Source: Xiphydria camelus
Taxonomy: Eukaryota; Arthropoda; Insecta; Hymenoptera; Xiphydriidae
Length of the DNA stretch: 64,000 nt
Assembly (NCBI GenBank): GCA_963678675.1
Contig: OY783191.1
Location: 25,936,955-26,000,954, forward strand
Direction: 5' to 3'
This document shows, in pieces, positions 34,008-45,803 of this stretch. Position 1 is the first letter of the stretch; each line of letters opens with the position of its first letter. The notes beneath the pieces were generated by a model that was given only the letters and a program-made list of their open reading frames with translations, did no database searches and had not been told where the DNA came from. The position numbers were made by a program, and so were the translations under genes.

Positions 34008-34882
34008 TGCAAAACACAAAGTCATTAACCATGGTCCTGGTTATCGATGCTTGCTGAAGTATTCAATCACGTTGGTTAGCAGATGGTAATGTGAGTCGTA
34101 TTGATAAATAAATACCTGCACTACATTCTTTTTCTGTATCAATACTATTTTATGTTTCATTTATTTCTATTTCATGAGCGGGATACCAATCGTTCTTCGT
34201 CTTTGGCACATTTCTCCGTGGAGGCTGATGCACGTCGTCGAACTTTTCCATCATCCATGAAGAATTCATCACTTTCTCTAAGTCTACAAATAATTTTTGT
34301 ACTATTATTACCTTTATAAAGTATAAAGAAATTGAATGACTTCAAAACAATTCCTTTTTGTTATTCCTCTCGATTTATCGTTACACTTACCCTACTCAAA
34401 AATCCTGAGAACTGCCTGGTCACTGTTATTTTTCACGTCGGTTCACTTGTCTCTACAACTCGTTAATTATTTTACATTTGTCCCAAGATTTATCGCCCTT
34501 CCTTCATTACTCTTTTTAACTGTATTTTTACTATTTATTAAAAAGCGCGTTCGAGAGTCGAAATAAACGCGAAGGAAATCGTTTCGCGAATGGAAATATT
34601 TTATTAACTTTGAAAACCACATTTTATTTTCAAAAAATACAATTACTCTGAAAAATTCCACCTTGTAAACAAATTTTTGTATCAACCGCCATACTTTCTC
34701 GTCTGCTCAGTGCCTACGCACTAAAGAACTTTTGTCGCGACGATTGACGTCTGCCGACGATAGGCAGAGCCAATCGCTCGGCGTCCTTGCGTCTCCGACC
34801 AATAGCGTACATACTATAGTCTACAAACTGCTATGCACCATATCGGCCTATGTCAACAACCCAGGAAAACACCCGGTATATA

Positions 34883-36125
34883 CAGTGGCATGCAAAAGTC
34901 TCCGGCCAGTAGGGTATTTCCCTGTCATTCAAAACTAATACCTAAGGACTTAATGGTCAATATTATGTTTAAGTATAGGGTAAATTAAGATAAATAACGC
35001 GAAGTGATACATTTTACATGTGTACGAAAACATATTTATTATAAAAAATCATATCACAGTATGTGCAAAAGTCTGGCCATATCGTTTTTGACCAATAAAA
35101 GTAATGTTTCTAAGACACATGGTGGTCAATATCACTCCACAATATCAATACTTTGTCGTCATACCTTTTGCAGCTATCACAGCAGCACAACGACGAGGCA
35201 TTGACTCTATTAATCGAGTGATATACTCGAGGGGGATTTTATTCCACTCTTCCTTTAAAGAGTGCAATAATTCTGCTTTATTCGAATGCCTTTTCCTTCT
35301 AACACGATGTTGTGACTCATCCCACGCGTGCTCGATGGGATTCAAGTCAGGTGATTGTGCTGGCCACTTTAAAACGTCCACATTCTTTGAAGATAGCCAT
35401 CCTTTAACCAACTTCGACGTGTGTTTCGGGTCGTTATCATGTTGAAATATCCAGTTCTGAGGCATTTTCATTTGTGCGTAGAGTAACAAATTCTATTCTA
35501 GTATGTCTCTATAAACGATACTGTTCATGATGGATTGAATCTCGACTAACGGACCGACTCCTTGAGCTGAGAACGCTCCCCAAACCATTACGTTTAAGCA
35601 ATGTCGATAGCCGTTTTCTTCACATCCGCTATTGCCTTTCGTTTTATTATTCGATCCACTCTTATAGATGTTTTACGAGGCTTTCCACTTTTTGAACGTC
35701 TTTTTAGATCTCGATGAACACGGTATAATGAGTGATTATATCATTTACTGTAGACTTTCCAACTGATAATAGCGACGCAATTTCGCGAGAAGTCTTTCCC
35801 CTTCATCGGATAATTTTATTATCCTCTCACGTATTTCAATAGACGTATGGCAAGCCATTTGTACACTTCGCTTGCTCATTATCAACTGATTGTAAACTCT
35901 CAGTACAATATTTGAAAATAAAATGATTCGTTGTCCTTCTGAAATGTCAAATAGTAAGGTGGCCGGAGACATTTGATCACGTGAAAATAAGAGTTCAGCA
36001 CGTAAACACATTCTCGCACATAAACAGAGCTTGACCCCTACATTATTTACATTCATGCATCTCACACTTTAACAAAATATTGACCATTAAGTCCTTAGGT
36101 ATTGGTTTAAAATGATACAGTGATA
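34883..36125 (-). mobile_element. Tc1-like transposon relic
   Basis: Left end TA|CAGTGGCATGCAAAAGTC; a long inverted repeat (AATACCTAAGGACTTAATGG and neighbours) is found at both sides. The right tip is missing beyond TACTGGCC, where a CCCAGATAGC sequence begins. The body holds a decayed transposase on the minus strand. Confidence 0.88.
35145..35880 (-). pseudogene. Tc1 transposase relic
   Basis: The N-terminal helix-turn-helix starts near 35875 (MSKRSVQMACHTSIEIRERI). The C-terminal catalytic part is open from 35489 to 35145: IFQHDNDPKHTSKLV (second catalytic Asp), WPAQSPDLNPIEHAWDE (third acidic position), and SMPRRCAAVIAAKGMTTKY at the end. The middle has several stops and frameshifts, so the DDE enzyme is not made. 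Confidence 0.9.
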
Positions 36126-36131
36126 TATCTT

Positions 36132-36235
36132 ACTGGCCGTAGCCCAGATAGCAATCGTGCGTCGCACGTAGGACGCACGACGTGCGGTCTCATGCGTGCG
36201 CTCTACTACGCAGTCAAAATGAAGTCCAGGGGGGT
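36132..36235. repeat. CCCAGATAGC-family fragment
   Basis: Begins CCCAGATAGCAATCGTGCGT and continues with GTGCG/CGCACG words, like the pair at 47040-47600. It abuts the truncated Tc1 end. Confidence 0.5.
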
Positions 36236-36936
36236 GGATCTCAAACCACCGTATGCCTAGCAGACCATAATTGTATAATTAATTAGGAATTACTCCTATC
36301 GTTTGGAAATAGTTTGGGGATATTTAGGAAATTAGTTTCAGATTTTGGGAAACGTTAATTAATTTATTATAAATTATTTTTTACTTGACCGTATAGATAG
36401 CAGATATAGATTAGAAATTGTCAAATTACAGACGAATCAATTGGAAATCATTTGGGGAATTGAACCCTATTGTTAATTTCATTTGGGAAACAATATTTAT
36501 GTAATTAATAATTAATTATCGTTCCACAGTGAAAACTGTTTTATCAATATATCATAAATACGTTGACGGTTACCGACTGTTAGATACCTAGGTTTACATA
36601 ATTTGATAATTAATTAGGTAGGAATTACTCCTATCGTTTGGAAATAGTTTGGGAATATTTAGGAAATTAGTTTCAGATTTTGGGAAACGTTAATTAATTT
36701 ATTATAAATTATTGTTTACTTGACCGTATTAGGTAGATAGCGAATATTAATTAGAAATTGTCAAATTACAGACGAATCAATTAGAAATCATTTGGGGAAT
36801 CGAACCCTATTGTTAATTTCATTTGGGAAATAATACTTAGGTAATTAATAATTATAATTATTGTTCCACAGTGAAAACTGTTTCATCAATATATAATAAA
36901 TACGTTGACGGTTACAGACCGTTAGATACCGACCTG

Positions 36937-37085
36937 CGACTCGGATTCTGTCGCTGGTGACTTTTTTAAATGTTACTTGTAAATGTACTAACCAATGATG
37001 AGGGCATGAGTATTAATTGTTCATTGGCTAGTATGTTTAAAAATGATACTTTAGAAAGTCACCAGCGACAGAATCCGAGTCGCAG
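36937..37085. repeat. Hairpin MITE (CGACTCGGATTCTGTCGC ends)
   Basis: Arms CGACTCGGATTCTGTCGCTG and TAGCCAATGAACAATTAAT pair around a short loop. Related to 23427-23643. Confidence 0.82.
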
Positions 37086-37181
37086 TGGTAATCAATTTAT
37101 GACCCACATTATTTACTAATAAATAAATTGAATTACTTGGGTTTTTAATTAGAGCAGGGTGACCTTCAAAATAGAGCAAAA

Positions 37182-37335
37182 TACCACTGCAACTCGGATT
37201 CTGTCGCTGGTGACTTTCTAAAGTATCATTTTTAAACATACTAGCCAATGAACAATTAATACTCATGCCCTCATCATTGGTTAGTACATTTAAAAATAAC
37301 GTTTAAAAAAGTCACCAGCGACAGAATCCGAGTCG
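37182..37335. repeat. Hairpin MITE, mirror copy of 36937-37085
   Basis: Same family and nearly the same sequence in inverted order; together they occupy the two sides of the palindrome centre. Confidence 0.82.
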
Positions 37336-37751
37336 AAGGTTGTAATATCTAACGGTCGGTAACCGTCAACGTATTTATCATATATTCACAGTAACAGATA
37401 ACAGTTTTCACTGTGGAACGATAATTAATTATTAATTATATAGGTAAGTATTATTTCCCAAATGAAATTAACAATAGGGTTCAATTCCCAAAATGATTTC
37501 CAATTGATTCGTCTGTAATTTGACAATTTCTAATTAATATTTGCTATCTAGGTATACGGTGAAGTAAAAAATAATGTTTAATAAATTAATTAACGTTTCC
37601 CAAAATCTGAAACTAATTTCCTAAATATCCCCAAACTATTTCTGCTTCAGTTTTGCCCAGCCAACCTAATTCCCAAAGCCTCATTACATAGGTATACCTA
37701 CTTTACGTAAATACTCGATTGATAATCTTCTTTTAAATCACAGCATGAGGT

Positions 37752-38350
37752 GTCTCTGTACTGGCCAATTTGAAAGTTACCTTCGGATAGGCTTGGTCGG
37801 TAATCGAGACATTTATACCGTAATTATAATTATTTTCGTAATTTCCATTATTCACAAAATCACAATTTCGAGGTTAGACGCTTCGATCTCCTGAATTGAC
37901 ATCAACTCTAACGGCTGACTCGACTTCTACCGTATTAAATGCCTCGAGTACCGACCAAGCCTATCCGAAGGTAACTTTCAAACTGGCCAGTACCGTATGT
38001 CCCACTCTGTACGGGCCAGTTTGAAGTTACCTTCGGGGAGGCTTAGTCGGTATTTGAGTGATTTAATACCGGCAGAAGTCGAGTCGGTAGTTAGAGTTGG
38101 TGTCAATTCGGGAGATCGAAGCGTCTAACCACGAAATTATGAATTTGTGAATAATGGTGAGTAATTCCATTCCATTTAAATCCATAATTTCGAGGTTAGA
38201 CGCTTCGATCTCTCGAATTGACACCAACTCTAACTATCGACTCGAGTTCTACCGGTATTAAATCACTCAAGTACCGACCAAGCCTCCCCGAAGGTAACTT
38301 CAAACTGGCCCGTACAGAGTGGGACATACGGTACAGAGACGGACATACGG
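37752..38350. mobile_element. CCGTATGT type 1 hairpin with a type 2 hairpin inside it
   Basis: A type 1 copy (37752-37990, left tip missing) ends in GGCCAG|TA. A complete 339-bp type 2 copy follows (37993-38331), then TA and the rest of the type 1 tip, CAGAGACGGACATACGG (38334-38350), then TA. This shows directly that type 2 inserted at a TA inside a type 1 tip and duplicated it. Confidence 0.92.
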
Positions 38351-39100
38351 TATAGCGAGTTAAAAACAAAACTGATACCCCCGATAGCAAAGTGGCGCCA
38401 CCGTGACTGCACACTACTTTCACGCGGTGTATTCGAGTGCATGCACTGGGGTGTCCATCTGTCTGTGCACCGTGAAGCCACGCTGCAGTCACGCAGTGTG
38501 AGTACCGAGTGGAAGCACTGTGGCATAACAGGGTGACTCCACAGTGCTTGTACTGTGAGATGATGGTGTAGACCCAGTGGCTTCGCTGTGAAGTTATCAT
38601 ATGGACTACAGGGATGTATTCTAATAAAATATTTATATTAAAAAACAACATTTCTTTTACTATTCCATTTATTAAATGAACATATTGTAGCTGGAGATCC
38701 CAATATTAACATATCAAAATGTATTATCCGTCAATTCCCGGGAAAATTTATAATTAATTAAAAACTATCGAAGTTTTGGCCCTAAGCCACTTTATAGTAT
38801 AGTCTTATTAGATATTCGCGAAACAATTTATTAGTGTCAGGATAAAACCGGTACCAATCGATAGGAAAAAATCTCCTGAATGACATATAGAAATGGGTAA
38901 TCTTCAAATTGACGAGAAATAATGTAATTAATTAAAAACTACCTGTCAAAATCACATGCCAACAAATCGCGAAGCTATATTTTTTCTGTAACCAATTTCA
39001 TAAATAAAAATATCCCAATGTACAGGAGGAAATTCTTTACAAATTTCAAGTCGGAACTTATAGTCTACGATGCACCGTTTTTGTGTAATAAATTATTATA

Positions 39101-39265
39101 CATATCGATACCTTACTTTGAAAACCTCGTAAGTGCAATTTTGGACAAAAATGCCATTTATAGCATACTGCGTTAAGATTTAAAATCTGAACACACAGTA
39201 AGCTATAAATGGCATTTTTGTCAAAAATTGCACTTACGAGGTTTTCAAAGTAAGGTATCGATATG
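39101..39265. repeat. 165-bp hairpin MITE, inverted copy
   Basis: CATATCGATACC ends flanked by TA (39099-39100, 39266-39267); mirror of 9597-9761. Confidence 0.85.
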
Positions 39266-39597
39266 TAATTCAAATTGGCTTAAATCGATCAGCTGATCGT
39301 TACGCGACGCTCCTTTATTACGCGTGCAACTAACGGAGGAAAGCGCGTTCCGCAATCTATTCAAATTTATACTCTTTTTCCTGGGCATCCTAGATTTACT
39401 CGATCAAAAAAATGAAGCTACCAATTTGTAGCGGGGAAAATTTACTATGAAATTGATGCAAGAACCTACTTGACAAAATGCACGGTTAATTTATAATAAT
39501 TTTTTTAAAGTCCCGGTGTACAAAAGTACAATAAGCTGCGCATGGCGCGTTTTACGTGGTCGCCATGAGAACAGCTGATTGCTTGGCGAAACATGCT

Positions 39598-40437
39598 CAG
39601 GGGTGCTATTCTCGACGCGTGGGAAATGCTTTTCGTGGACGAAATATTTTTCGTTAACGGACGTAAAATTTCGTCGATCACTTTCGTTAACGATTCGAAT
39701 ATCCCTTCCAAGATAGATCTCGTCAACGAAATTAATTTTCTCACACGAAAAATGTGTTTACATCCCTTAGCGACGTCTTCTTTTTAGAATCTCGTTTAAT
39801 CACTTAGCAACGACCCGTCGCATCGGCCCACCACCTCATCATGCAACTCACCGGCATACAAATACCAAACCACATTCGTTGACGAAAACAGCGAGAACGA
39901 CGAATGACAATTTCGTCAACGAAAAAAGTAATTTCGTTAACGAAGGAGTTTCGTATGGGAAAAAATTCCGTGTACAAAATTTCTCAAACGAAATGATAAT
40001 TCCGTTCACGAAATCGTTTCTGACGTGTCGAGAATTGCCCCGCAGGGGCAATTGCGTTTTGGTTGAGAAATTTTGTACGCGAAATTTTTTCCCATACGCG
40101 CGAAACTCCTTCGTTAACGAAATTACTTTTTTCGTTGACGAAAGTGTCATTCGTCGTTCTCGCTGTTTTCGTCAACGAATGGGTTTGGTATTTGTCCGAG
40201 GCGGTGGGCCGATGCGACGGGTCGTTGCTAAGTGATTAAACGAAATTCTAAAAAGAAGACGACGCTAAGGGATGTAAACACATTTTTCGTGTGAGAAAAT
40301 TAATTTCATTGACGAGATCTATCTTGGAAGGAATTTTCGAATCGTTAACGAAAGTGATCGACGAAACTTTAAATCCGTTAACGAAAAATATCTCGTCCAC
40401 GAAAAGCATTTCCCACGCGTCGAGAATAGCTCCCCTG
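39598..40437. mobile_element. 840-bp CAGGGG hairpin, inverted copy
   Basis: Same length and ends as 8425-9264, in mirrored position in the long inverted repeat. The apex differs slightly (GCCCCGCAGGGGC near 40040). Confidence 0.78.
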
Positions 40438-40443
40438 AAATTA

Positions 40444-40858
40444 CTTTCGTACACCGTGTTCATTTTCCGCATGTCTCCCTTGAGCTTCTCCATCACCACG
40501 AATATCCTCTCCGGCGTCTCGAACATCCTCTCGAGATTGACGACTCCGCTGTGGGAGAGATTCTGCAGGATGGCTACTTCGTTCTTGAGCTGGGCCTTTT
40601 GCTCGGTGGGAAAACGCAGCTTGTCGATCACCTTTATCGCCATCGCGCGGCCGGTCTTGCGATGAACTCCGCCGTAGATGATACCAAATTAACCCGAGCC
40701 AAGAACTTCGTCCGGGAAGATGTGATAGAGCTGCGACATGTCGGTTACGCGTTCCTCTGGCTCGGTTGTCGACTGCTCCTACCGACCTGTGGAAAACGAC
40801 GCGTGTTTTTCGGTATAGCGTCGGTACGCGTTCGCGCGCACACTCGCAAGCTCTGAAC
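40444..40858 (-). pseudogene. Protein kinase D fragment, copy D
   Basis: Minus-strand counterpart of the last exon of copy [21 protein letters not shown] then [20 protein letters not shown]. It shares the TAA in the glycine loop with copy A but keeps the following Gly codon, so the stop predates the duplication and the Gly change in copy A is later. The upstream PH-domain exons are absent because the homology ends at 40858. Confidence 0.9.
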
Positions 40859-40936
40859 GGCGGAATAATACATGATCACCGCTACGCGCATGCGACAATC
40901 ACAGAGTGGGAGACGCCATATGGTGGGGGATAGTCC

Positions 40937-42869
40937 GGGAGGCAGCGACATTTTTACCGTGGTCATTTCACCAAGGCTGGTTTTCATTCACATGATAGAT
41001 TCCATACTGTGTGTGAGCGAAATGCTTGTCAGCTGCCGCACCGGCGGTGGGGGTGTGTACAGTAGAGCCTCAAACGCGTAAAAAAACTAGAGAAATAAAG
41101 TGATATCACCAAAGTTCAATTGTTGTTTATGGTTTATTTACATTATGTAATTATAAAAAATCGTAGTCAGCTGGACATATTTCGGGGGGAAATATGTCAG
41201 CTGGGACAATAAACATGAAGCACGCCGGTTAAAGAGGCTGCGAGTAATACTGGTTCATGCGGTCAAATTTCAACTTTAGGGCCGGTTTTACCAACACGGT
41301 ATAAACGCGGTATAGCGCTATACTGAGAATAACCAGCAATAAGTCTTATGGTTATTCTCAGTATAGTGCTATACCGCGTTTATACCTGTTGGTAAAACCG
41401 GCCCTTAGTAGTATAAAGAGACATTATATTTTTTGCAACAAAAGATTCGATGGTTTATTTATATTATGTAATTATAAAAAATCGTAGTCAGCTGAACATA
41501 TTTCGGGGGGAAATGTGTCAGCTGTTGACGTATACTTGCGCAATACAGACGCCACGTAAACTAATACCACCATGCTTTAAATTAAGGTATGTGATTGCTA
41601 ATTCATTATATTGTATGAAAAACATCGTCAGATAGGTGTATAGTGGGGGTCAGTCCATCAGCTGGGACAAAAAACATGCAGCGCACCGGCTAAAGAGGCT
41701 GCGCATTTATAATTTCAACTGACGACTTTTCCCCCGCAATTCAGCCAGCCGACTTTTATTTATATCTAGTACGAATAATAATAGTTCGTGTAATTAAATT
41801 TCAGCTGCGGTAGTATAAAGAAATATGAAATTTATTGCTACAAAAGATCTACCAGAGATCCGCACTTCAGCTGTACCGCATGGCTTTTAGATATTTACTC
41901 TTACATTTATGAATATCGCCTTCTATACAATAAATCTTCTATTGATTTCTATAACTTATTTATTTCTAACAAATATTATTAAATAGTTAGATAATAATAA
42001 ATAACATAATTAACTACAATAATAATTATTATCGCCATTAAAATTGCAAGCAAGATAGACTCTTTTTAGACAATAAATTTCATGTTTCTTTATACTACCA
42101 GACCTGAAGTTTGATTACACGAACCATTATTATTCGTACTAGATATAAATAAAAGTCGGCTGGCTGAATTGCGAGGGAAAAGTCGTCAGCTGAAATTATA
42201 AATGCGCAGCCTCTTTAGCCGGTGCGCTGCATGTTTTTTGTCCCAGCTGACGGACTGATCCCCACCATACACCTAGCTGATGATGTTTTTCATAAAATAT
42301 AATGAATTAGCAATCACATAACTTAATTTAAAGTATGGTGGTATTAGTTTGCGTGGCGTCTGTATTGCGCAAGTATACGTCAACAGCTGCTACGAATTTT
42401 TATAATTACATAATGTAAATAAACCATCGAATCTTTTGTGGCAAAAAATATAATGTCTCTTTATACTACTGAAGTTGAAATTTGATCGCACGAATCAGTA
42501 TTACTTGTATTAAATATAAATAAAAATCAGCTAGCCGAATTGCGGGGGAAAAGTCGATAAAGTCGGAGCCTCTTTAGCCGGCGCGCTACATGTTTATTGT
42601 CCCAGCTGACACATTTCCCCCCGTAATATGTCCGGCTGACTACGATTTTTTATAATTACATAATGTAAATAAACCATAAACAAGAATTGAACTTTGGTGA
42701 TATCACTTTATTTCTCTAGTTTTTTTACGCGTTTGAGGCTCTACTGTACTCACCCCCACCGCCGGTGCGGCAGCTGACAAGCATTTCGCTCATACACAGT
42801 ATGGAATCTATCATGTGAATGAAAACCAGCCTTGGTGAAATGACCACGGTAAAAGTGTCGCTGCCTCCC
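40937..42869. repeat. 1.93-kb palindrome
   Basis: Ends GGGAGGCAGCGACA and the inverse. The arms run nearly to an AT-rich centre around 41900-42060. Repeated words include TTTCAGCTG and TAAAGAGGCTGCG in each arm. The left arm alone carries the MITE at 41279. No duplication of the flanks was found. Confidence 0.88.
41279..41404. mobile_element. 126-bp PIF/Harbinger-type MITE in one palindrome arm
   Basis: GGGCCGGTTTTACCAAC ends, 3-bp duplication TTA (41276-41278, 41405-41407), nearly perfect hairpin (TATAGCGCTATACTGAGAAT). The opposite arm has the empty site, AACTTCAGTAGTATAAAG when inverted (one substitution from the restored site), proving insertion after the palindrome formed. Confidence 0.92.
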
Positions 42870-42919
42870 CGACTAGGAGCATAGCTTCGAGCTTTCCCGA
42901 AGTGCACTCTTTCGCCAGT

Positions 42920-43171
42920 ACGACTATACGCATTGTGCGCATCGATGGTGGCGCCGCCTTACTCGCCTGGTGAGCAAAAAGTGCTGTACTGGGTTACACG
43001 GCACGGGGGTGTACGACTATACATGTGGTCACATGTACACTTAGGTTTGCCTGTATAAGCACAAGCCGGAAGGTCTGATTGGTTGACAGTGTAACCCATT
43101 TATGCCAATCTTGGCCACTACGCGGCGCTTTCGGCGCACTTTCGAGATACGCACAAGGCGTATAGTCATGT
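42920..43171. repeat. Short inverted-repeat element
   Basis: GACTATACGCATTGTGCG near 42922 and the inverse of a close match (GACTATACGCCTTGTGCG) near 43150. The interior is not coding. No duplication assigned. Confidence 0.5.
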
Positions 43172-43177
43172 TTCTTT

Positions 43178-43545
43178 ATTTAGTAGTTTTGGCTTGGCGT
43201 TCGATAAAAATGAGTTCGCGTGCGAAACGTTGTTGTGTCCCAGGTTGCAACGATAGAAAAGCAAAAAGGTAATTATTCATTTTATTGTATTATTTTCCTG
43301 AATATCTGTTGGAATATCTGTAGCATAGCAGTTAACAGAATTTTAAGAACATAACCTGAAATTTCACAACTATTTCAAAGCATTTCGTGGTGTTTTCTGG
43401 ATATTCCAACAGGAATTCAGGAAAATATGTAATACAATAAAATGAATAATTACCTTTTTGCTTTTCTATCGCTGCAACCTGGGACACAACAACGTTTCTC
43501 ACGCGAACTCATTTTTATCGAACGCCAAGCCAAAACTCCTAAATA
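43178..43545. repeat. Palindrome carrying a THAP first exon
   Basis: Arms begin TTTAGTAGTTTTGGCTTGGC (left) and the inverse of a close match (right). They pair for about 170 bp around a short centre near 43360. Each arm holds the same start codon, exon and splice donor, in opposite orientation. Confidence 0.88.
43210..43268 (+). pseudogene. THAP-domain first exon (captured)
   Basis: ATG at 43210 encodes MSSRAKRCCVPGCNDRKAK and is followed by a good splice donor (AG|GTAATT at 43269). Cys-Cys-Val-Pro-Gly-Cys near the start is the first half of the C2CH zinc finger of THAP proteins (host THAP factors or P-like transposases). The rest of the finger is not present, since the palindrome folds back in the intron. 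The mirrored copy lies at about 43450-43510. Confidence 0.75.
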
Positions 43546-43708
43546 ATAATATGTCGTTTAGTTCAACAGACACAATGCTTTAAATTTTGTTTGCTATGCT
43601 CGATAACAAATGGCCTGTATTTGTTAAACTAAACGCGATGTAAGATATGTTGAATTTTTTAAAATAAATACTTTAATAGAATCAGAACATGCAGAAAAAA
43701 TATAGCTT

Positions 43709-43863
43709 TTGATAGAACTTTGAAAAACAATGTCATTTTTTCCTATAAACTTCTTTTTGTTAGCAGGGAGATAATTATTTTAATAATTGAAACTTGTCTC
43801 CTTTGCTAGACTGCAAAAGAAGTTTATAAGGAAAAGTGACATTGTTTTTCAAAGTTCTATCGA
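43709..43863. repeat. 155-bp hairpin
   Basis: GATAGAACTTTGAAAAACAA near 43711 and the inverse near 43843, arms of about 48 bp around an AT-rich loop. Confidence 0.8.
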
Positions 43864-44065
43864 TTCTTAAAATGTTAGTCATTTGGGTCATCACCTCCAT
43901 GATTAAACCGAGGTTCCGGATTAACCGAGGGCTCTCTCGCCGCATGATCTACTGTTTCTCCAACGTTGGCGTAATATTTCCAGTTACAGGTACTGTGCGC
44001 GGATGGGCTGATTCAAATACCACACTAATCAAGTAATTAACCTAACTTAACTAATTCAATAAGCC

Positions 44066-45190
44066 AACCCGTCATCCTCCCCCCTCTCATCGCATAAACA
44101 CAAGGAAACACGAGGAAAGTGCACTACAAATCATTTTACGCGTTTGGTATTTCCGTAGGACCTCTTTCCATGCCACGACGACGCATCTTCCGACGCATTT
44201 CAAAGGTCCAGACCATCGAGGTAATTATTCAATCAATGTCGTATCTCGACACTTGCAATACTTTATCTTTTTTTCTTCTCCATCACACCCTCCGTCACAC
44301 TTGGTTCCTTATACGCAATAACGCAGTTGCAGATGCGAATAGTTCAAAGCGTCAAGCACACAAAACGACGCGGCTCCAAGATCCTGAAGGAAGGATGGAT
44401 GGTGCATTCGATGAATCGCGATTCAATGGTAGGTCGACGACGTGGCGCTGATTCGGTTTCGCTTTCTCCGTCATTAAGACTCGTGTTTTCAGAGGAAGAG
44501 ACACTACTGGTGATTGGACACAAAGGCCATAACTCTGTTCCAAAGCGACAGCAGTTCCAAGTACTTCAAAGAGATTCAACAACATTCTCGTGAGTACATA
44601 TCTATATCGTTAGAAATTGTCTGCGCGCGTTTAGTCGATGTACAATGCACGCGTTCTCTCCTTCCAGGCACGATGCATTGTTTCGAGTTGAGAACGGCCA
44701 ACGTCGATTACCACGTCGGCGAAGATCCCCTCTACGCAGGTGCGAGTGGTTAGCTTCCACCGCCGGAAAGTGGCGTTAGCGCTCACTTGGCGAGGACCTG
44801 GAAAACGAGTATCAGGCAGGCATTGATGCCCATCACCTCCAAATCGGCAAGTACGTTCAGAGCTCGCGAGTGTGCGCGCGAACGCGTACCGATGCTATAT
44901 TGAAAAACACGCGTCGTTTTCGCAGGTCGGCAGGAGCAGTCGACAACTGAGCCAGAGGAACGCGTAACCGACATGTCGCAGCTCTTCCACATCTTCCCAG
45001 ACGAAGTTCTTGGCTCGGGTCAATTTGGTATCATCTACGGCGGAGTTCATCGCTAGACCGGCCGCGCGATGGCGATAAAGGTGATCGCCAAGCTGCGTTT
45101 TCCCACCAAGCAGGAGACCCAGCTCATGAACGAAGTAGCCATCCTGCAGAATCTCTCCCACAGCAGAGTCGTCAATCTCGAGAGGATGTT
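44066..45190 (+). pseudogene. Protein kinase D fragment, copy B
   Basis: Same exon series as copy A with introns kept: DDASSDAF exon with donor at 44220, the PH start exon ([20 protein letters not shown]), the RKRHYW exon, the TMHCFELRTANVDY exon and the kinase start. Defects differ from copy A: a TGA after HYW (Arg codon lost), loss of the PLAEILVVAAARE segment, and a TAG after GGVHR. The glycine loop [11 protein letters not shown] is intact here. Homology ends at 45190 within LERMF. Confidence 0.9.
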
Positions 45191-45427
45191 CATTTTACAT
45201 TTTTTATGAATAACGCCGTACACGTGTTTTAATATCGCCAGCTTACTTGTAAAACCTACTAAGTCCTATGTCCGAAAATCGAACTTTGAAGGTTTAACAA
45301 GTAAGCCGACGATATGTAATATTAACCTTTATGTGCACGCTAAGCGGCACTCCGTACCGCACCGCTAGCGTGAACTGACGGGAAACAAAATTTAAGCGTG
45401 TGCACGTAAGGGTTAAATACACAATAT

Positions 45428-45626
45428 TTAACCATCGCTCCGAACGTCCGAAAGTTCATTGACATTTTCTTCGGTGATGCCAAGTGTTTCTTTTTAGTTC
45501 CTCAATTTTTGCAGCGGTTTCGTCCTCCGTTTCCAATCCCGGCAAAGCCTTATTCCGTTTCTTGTCGGAATTTCTTCTCCCAAAATTTTTGTGCCTCTGT
45601 TTTGTCGCCCTTAAAATTTCTTTCAT
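45428..45626 (-). pseudogene. Short basic protein MKEILRATK.., left-arm copy (frameshifted)
   Basis: Mirror of 50230-50427 but with one extra T in the run near 45491-45496, which breaks the frame in the second half. Function unknown. Confidence 0.75.
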
Positions 45627-45803
45627 GTCATTATATTATAATGAAAGAGTAGGCACCACAACACGACTAGATACAACGAAAGAGTAGGCATTATTACCAA
45701 TACTACGGGGATTGTCGTTTTTGACAAGTGTTGTTTTTGAAAGGAACCCTTCAATTGTTTAACCCTTAATTTGACAGTGTATCTCATAAGATAAGTCTGT
45801 TAA

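Larger units (their letters stand above)
32284..34876. mobile_element. Foldback element with TA target, carrying a solo LTR
   Basis: The outer arms are inverted copies: 32284-32337 plus 33307-33450 on the left match 34690-34876 on the right (GGTGTTTTCCTGGGTTGTTG; GGACGCCGAGCGATTGGCTC). TA flanks both ends. The left arm is interrupted by a solo LTR; the uninterrupted right arm is the empty site. The centre holds a tandem repeat and AT-rich sequence. Confidence 0.82.
36262..37642. repeat. Tandem plus inverted repeat block
   Basis: A unit with GGAATTACTCCTATCGTTTG occurs at 36286 and again 335 bp later at 36621 in the same orientation. A third copy lies inverted at about 37345-37642. The middle holds two mirrored MITEs. 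The whole is an imperfect palindrome with one arm duplicated. Confidence 0.85.
38382..40858. repeat. Right arm of the long inverted repeat (partner 8004-10483)
   Basis: Starts at a CCCCGATAGC terminus and ends in the last PKD exon. It contains, in mirrored order, the 165-bp MITE (39101-39265), the 840-bp CAGGGG hairpin (39598-40437) and PKD copy D. Confidence 0.9.

Noticed and set aside
35104..35445. Plus-strand frame at 35.1-35.4 kb
   Set aside because: Shadow of the minus-strand Tc1 transposase.
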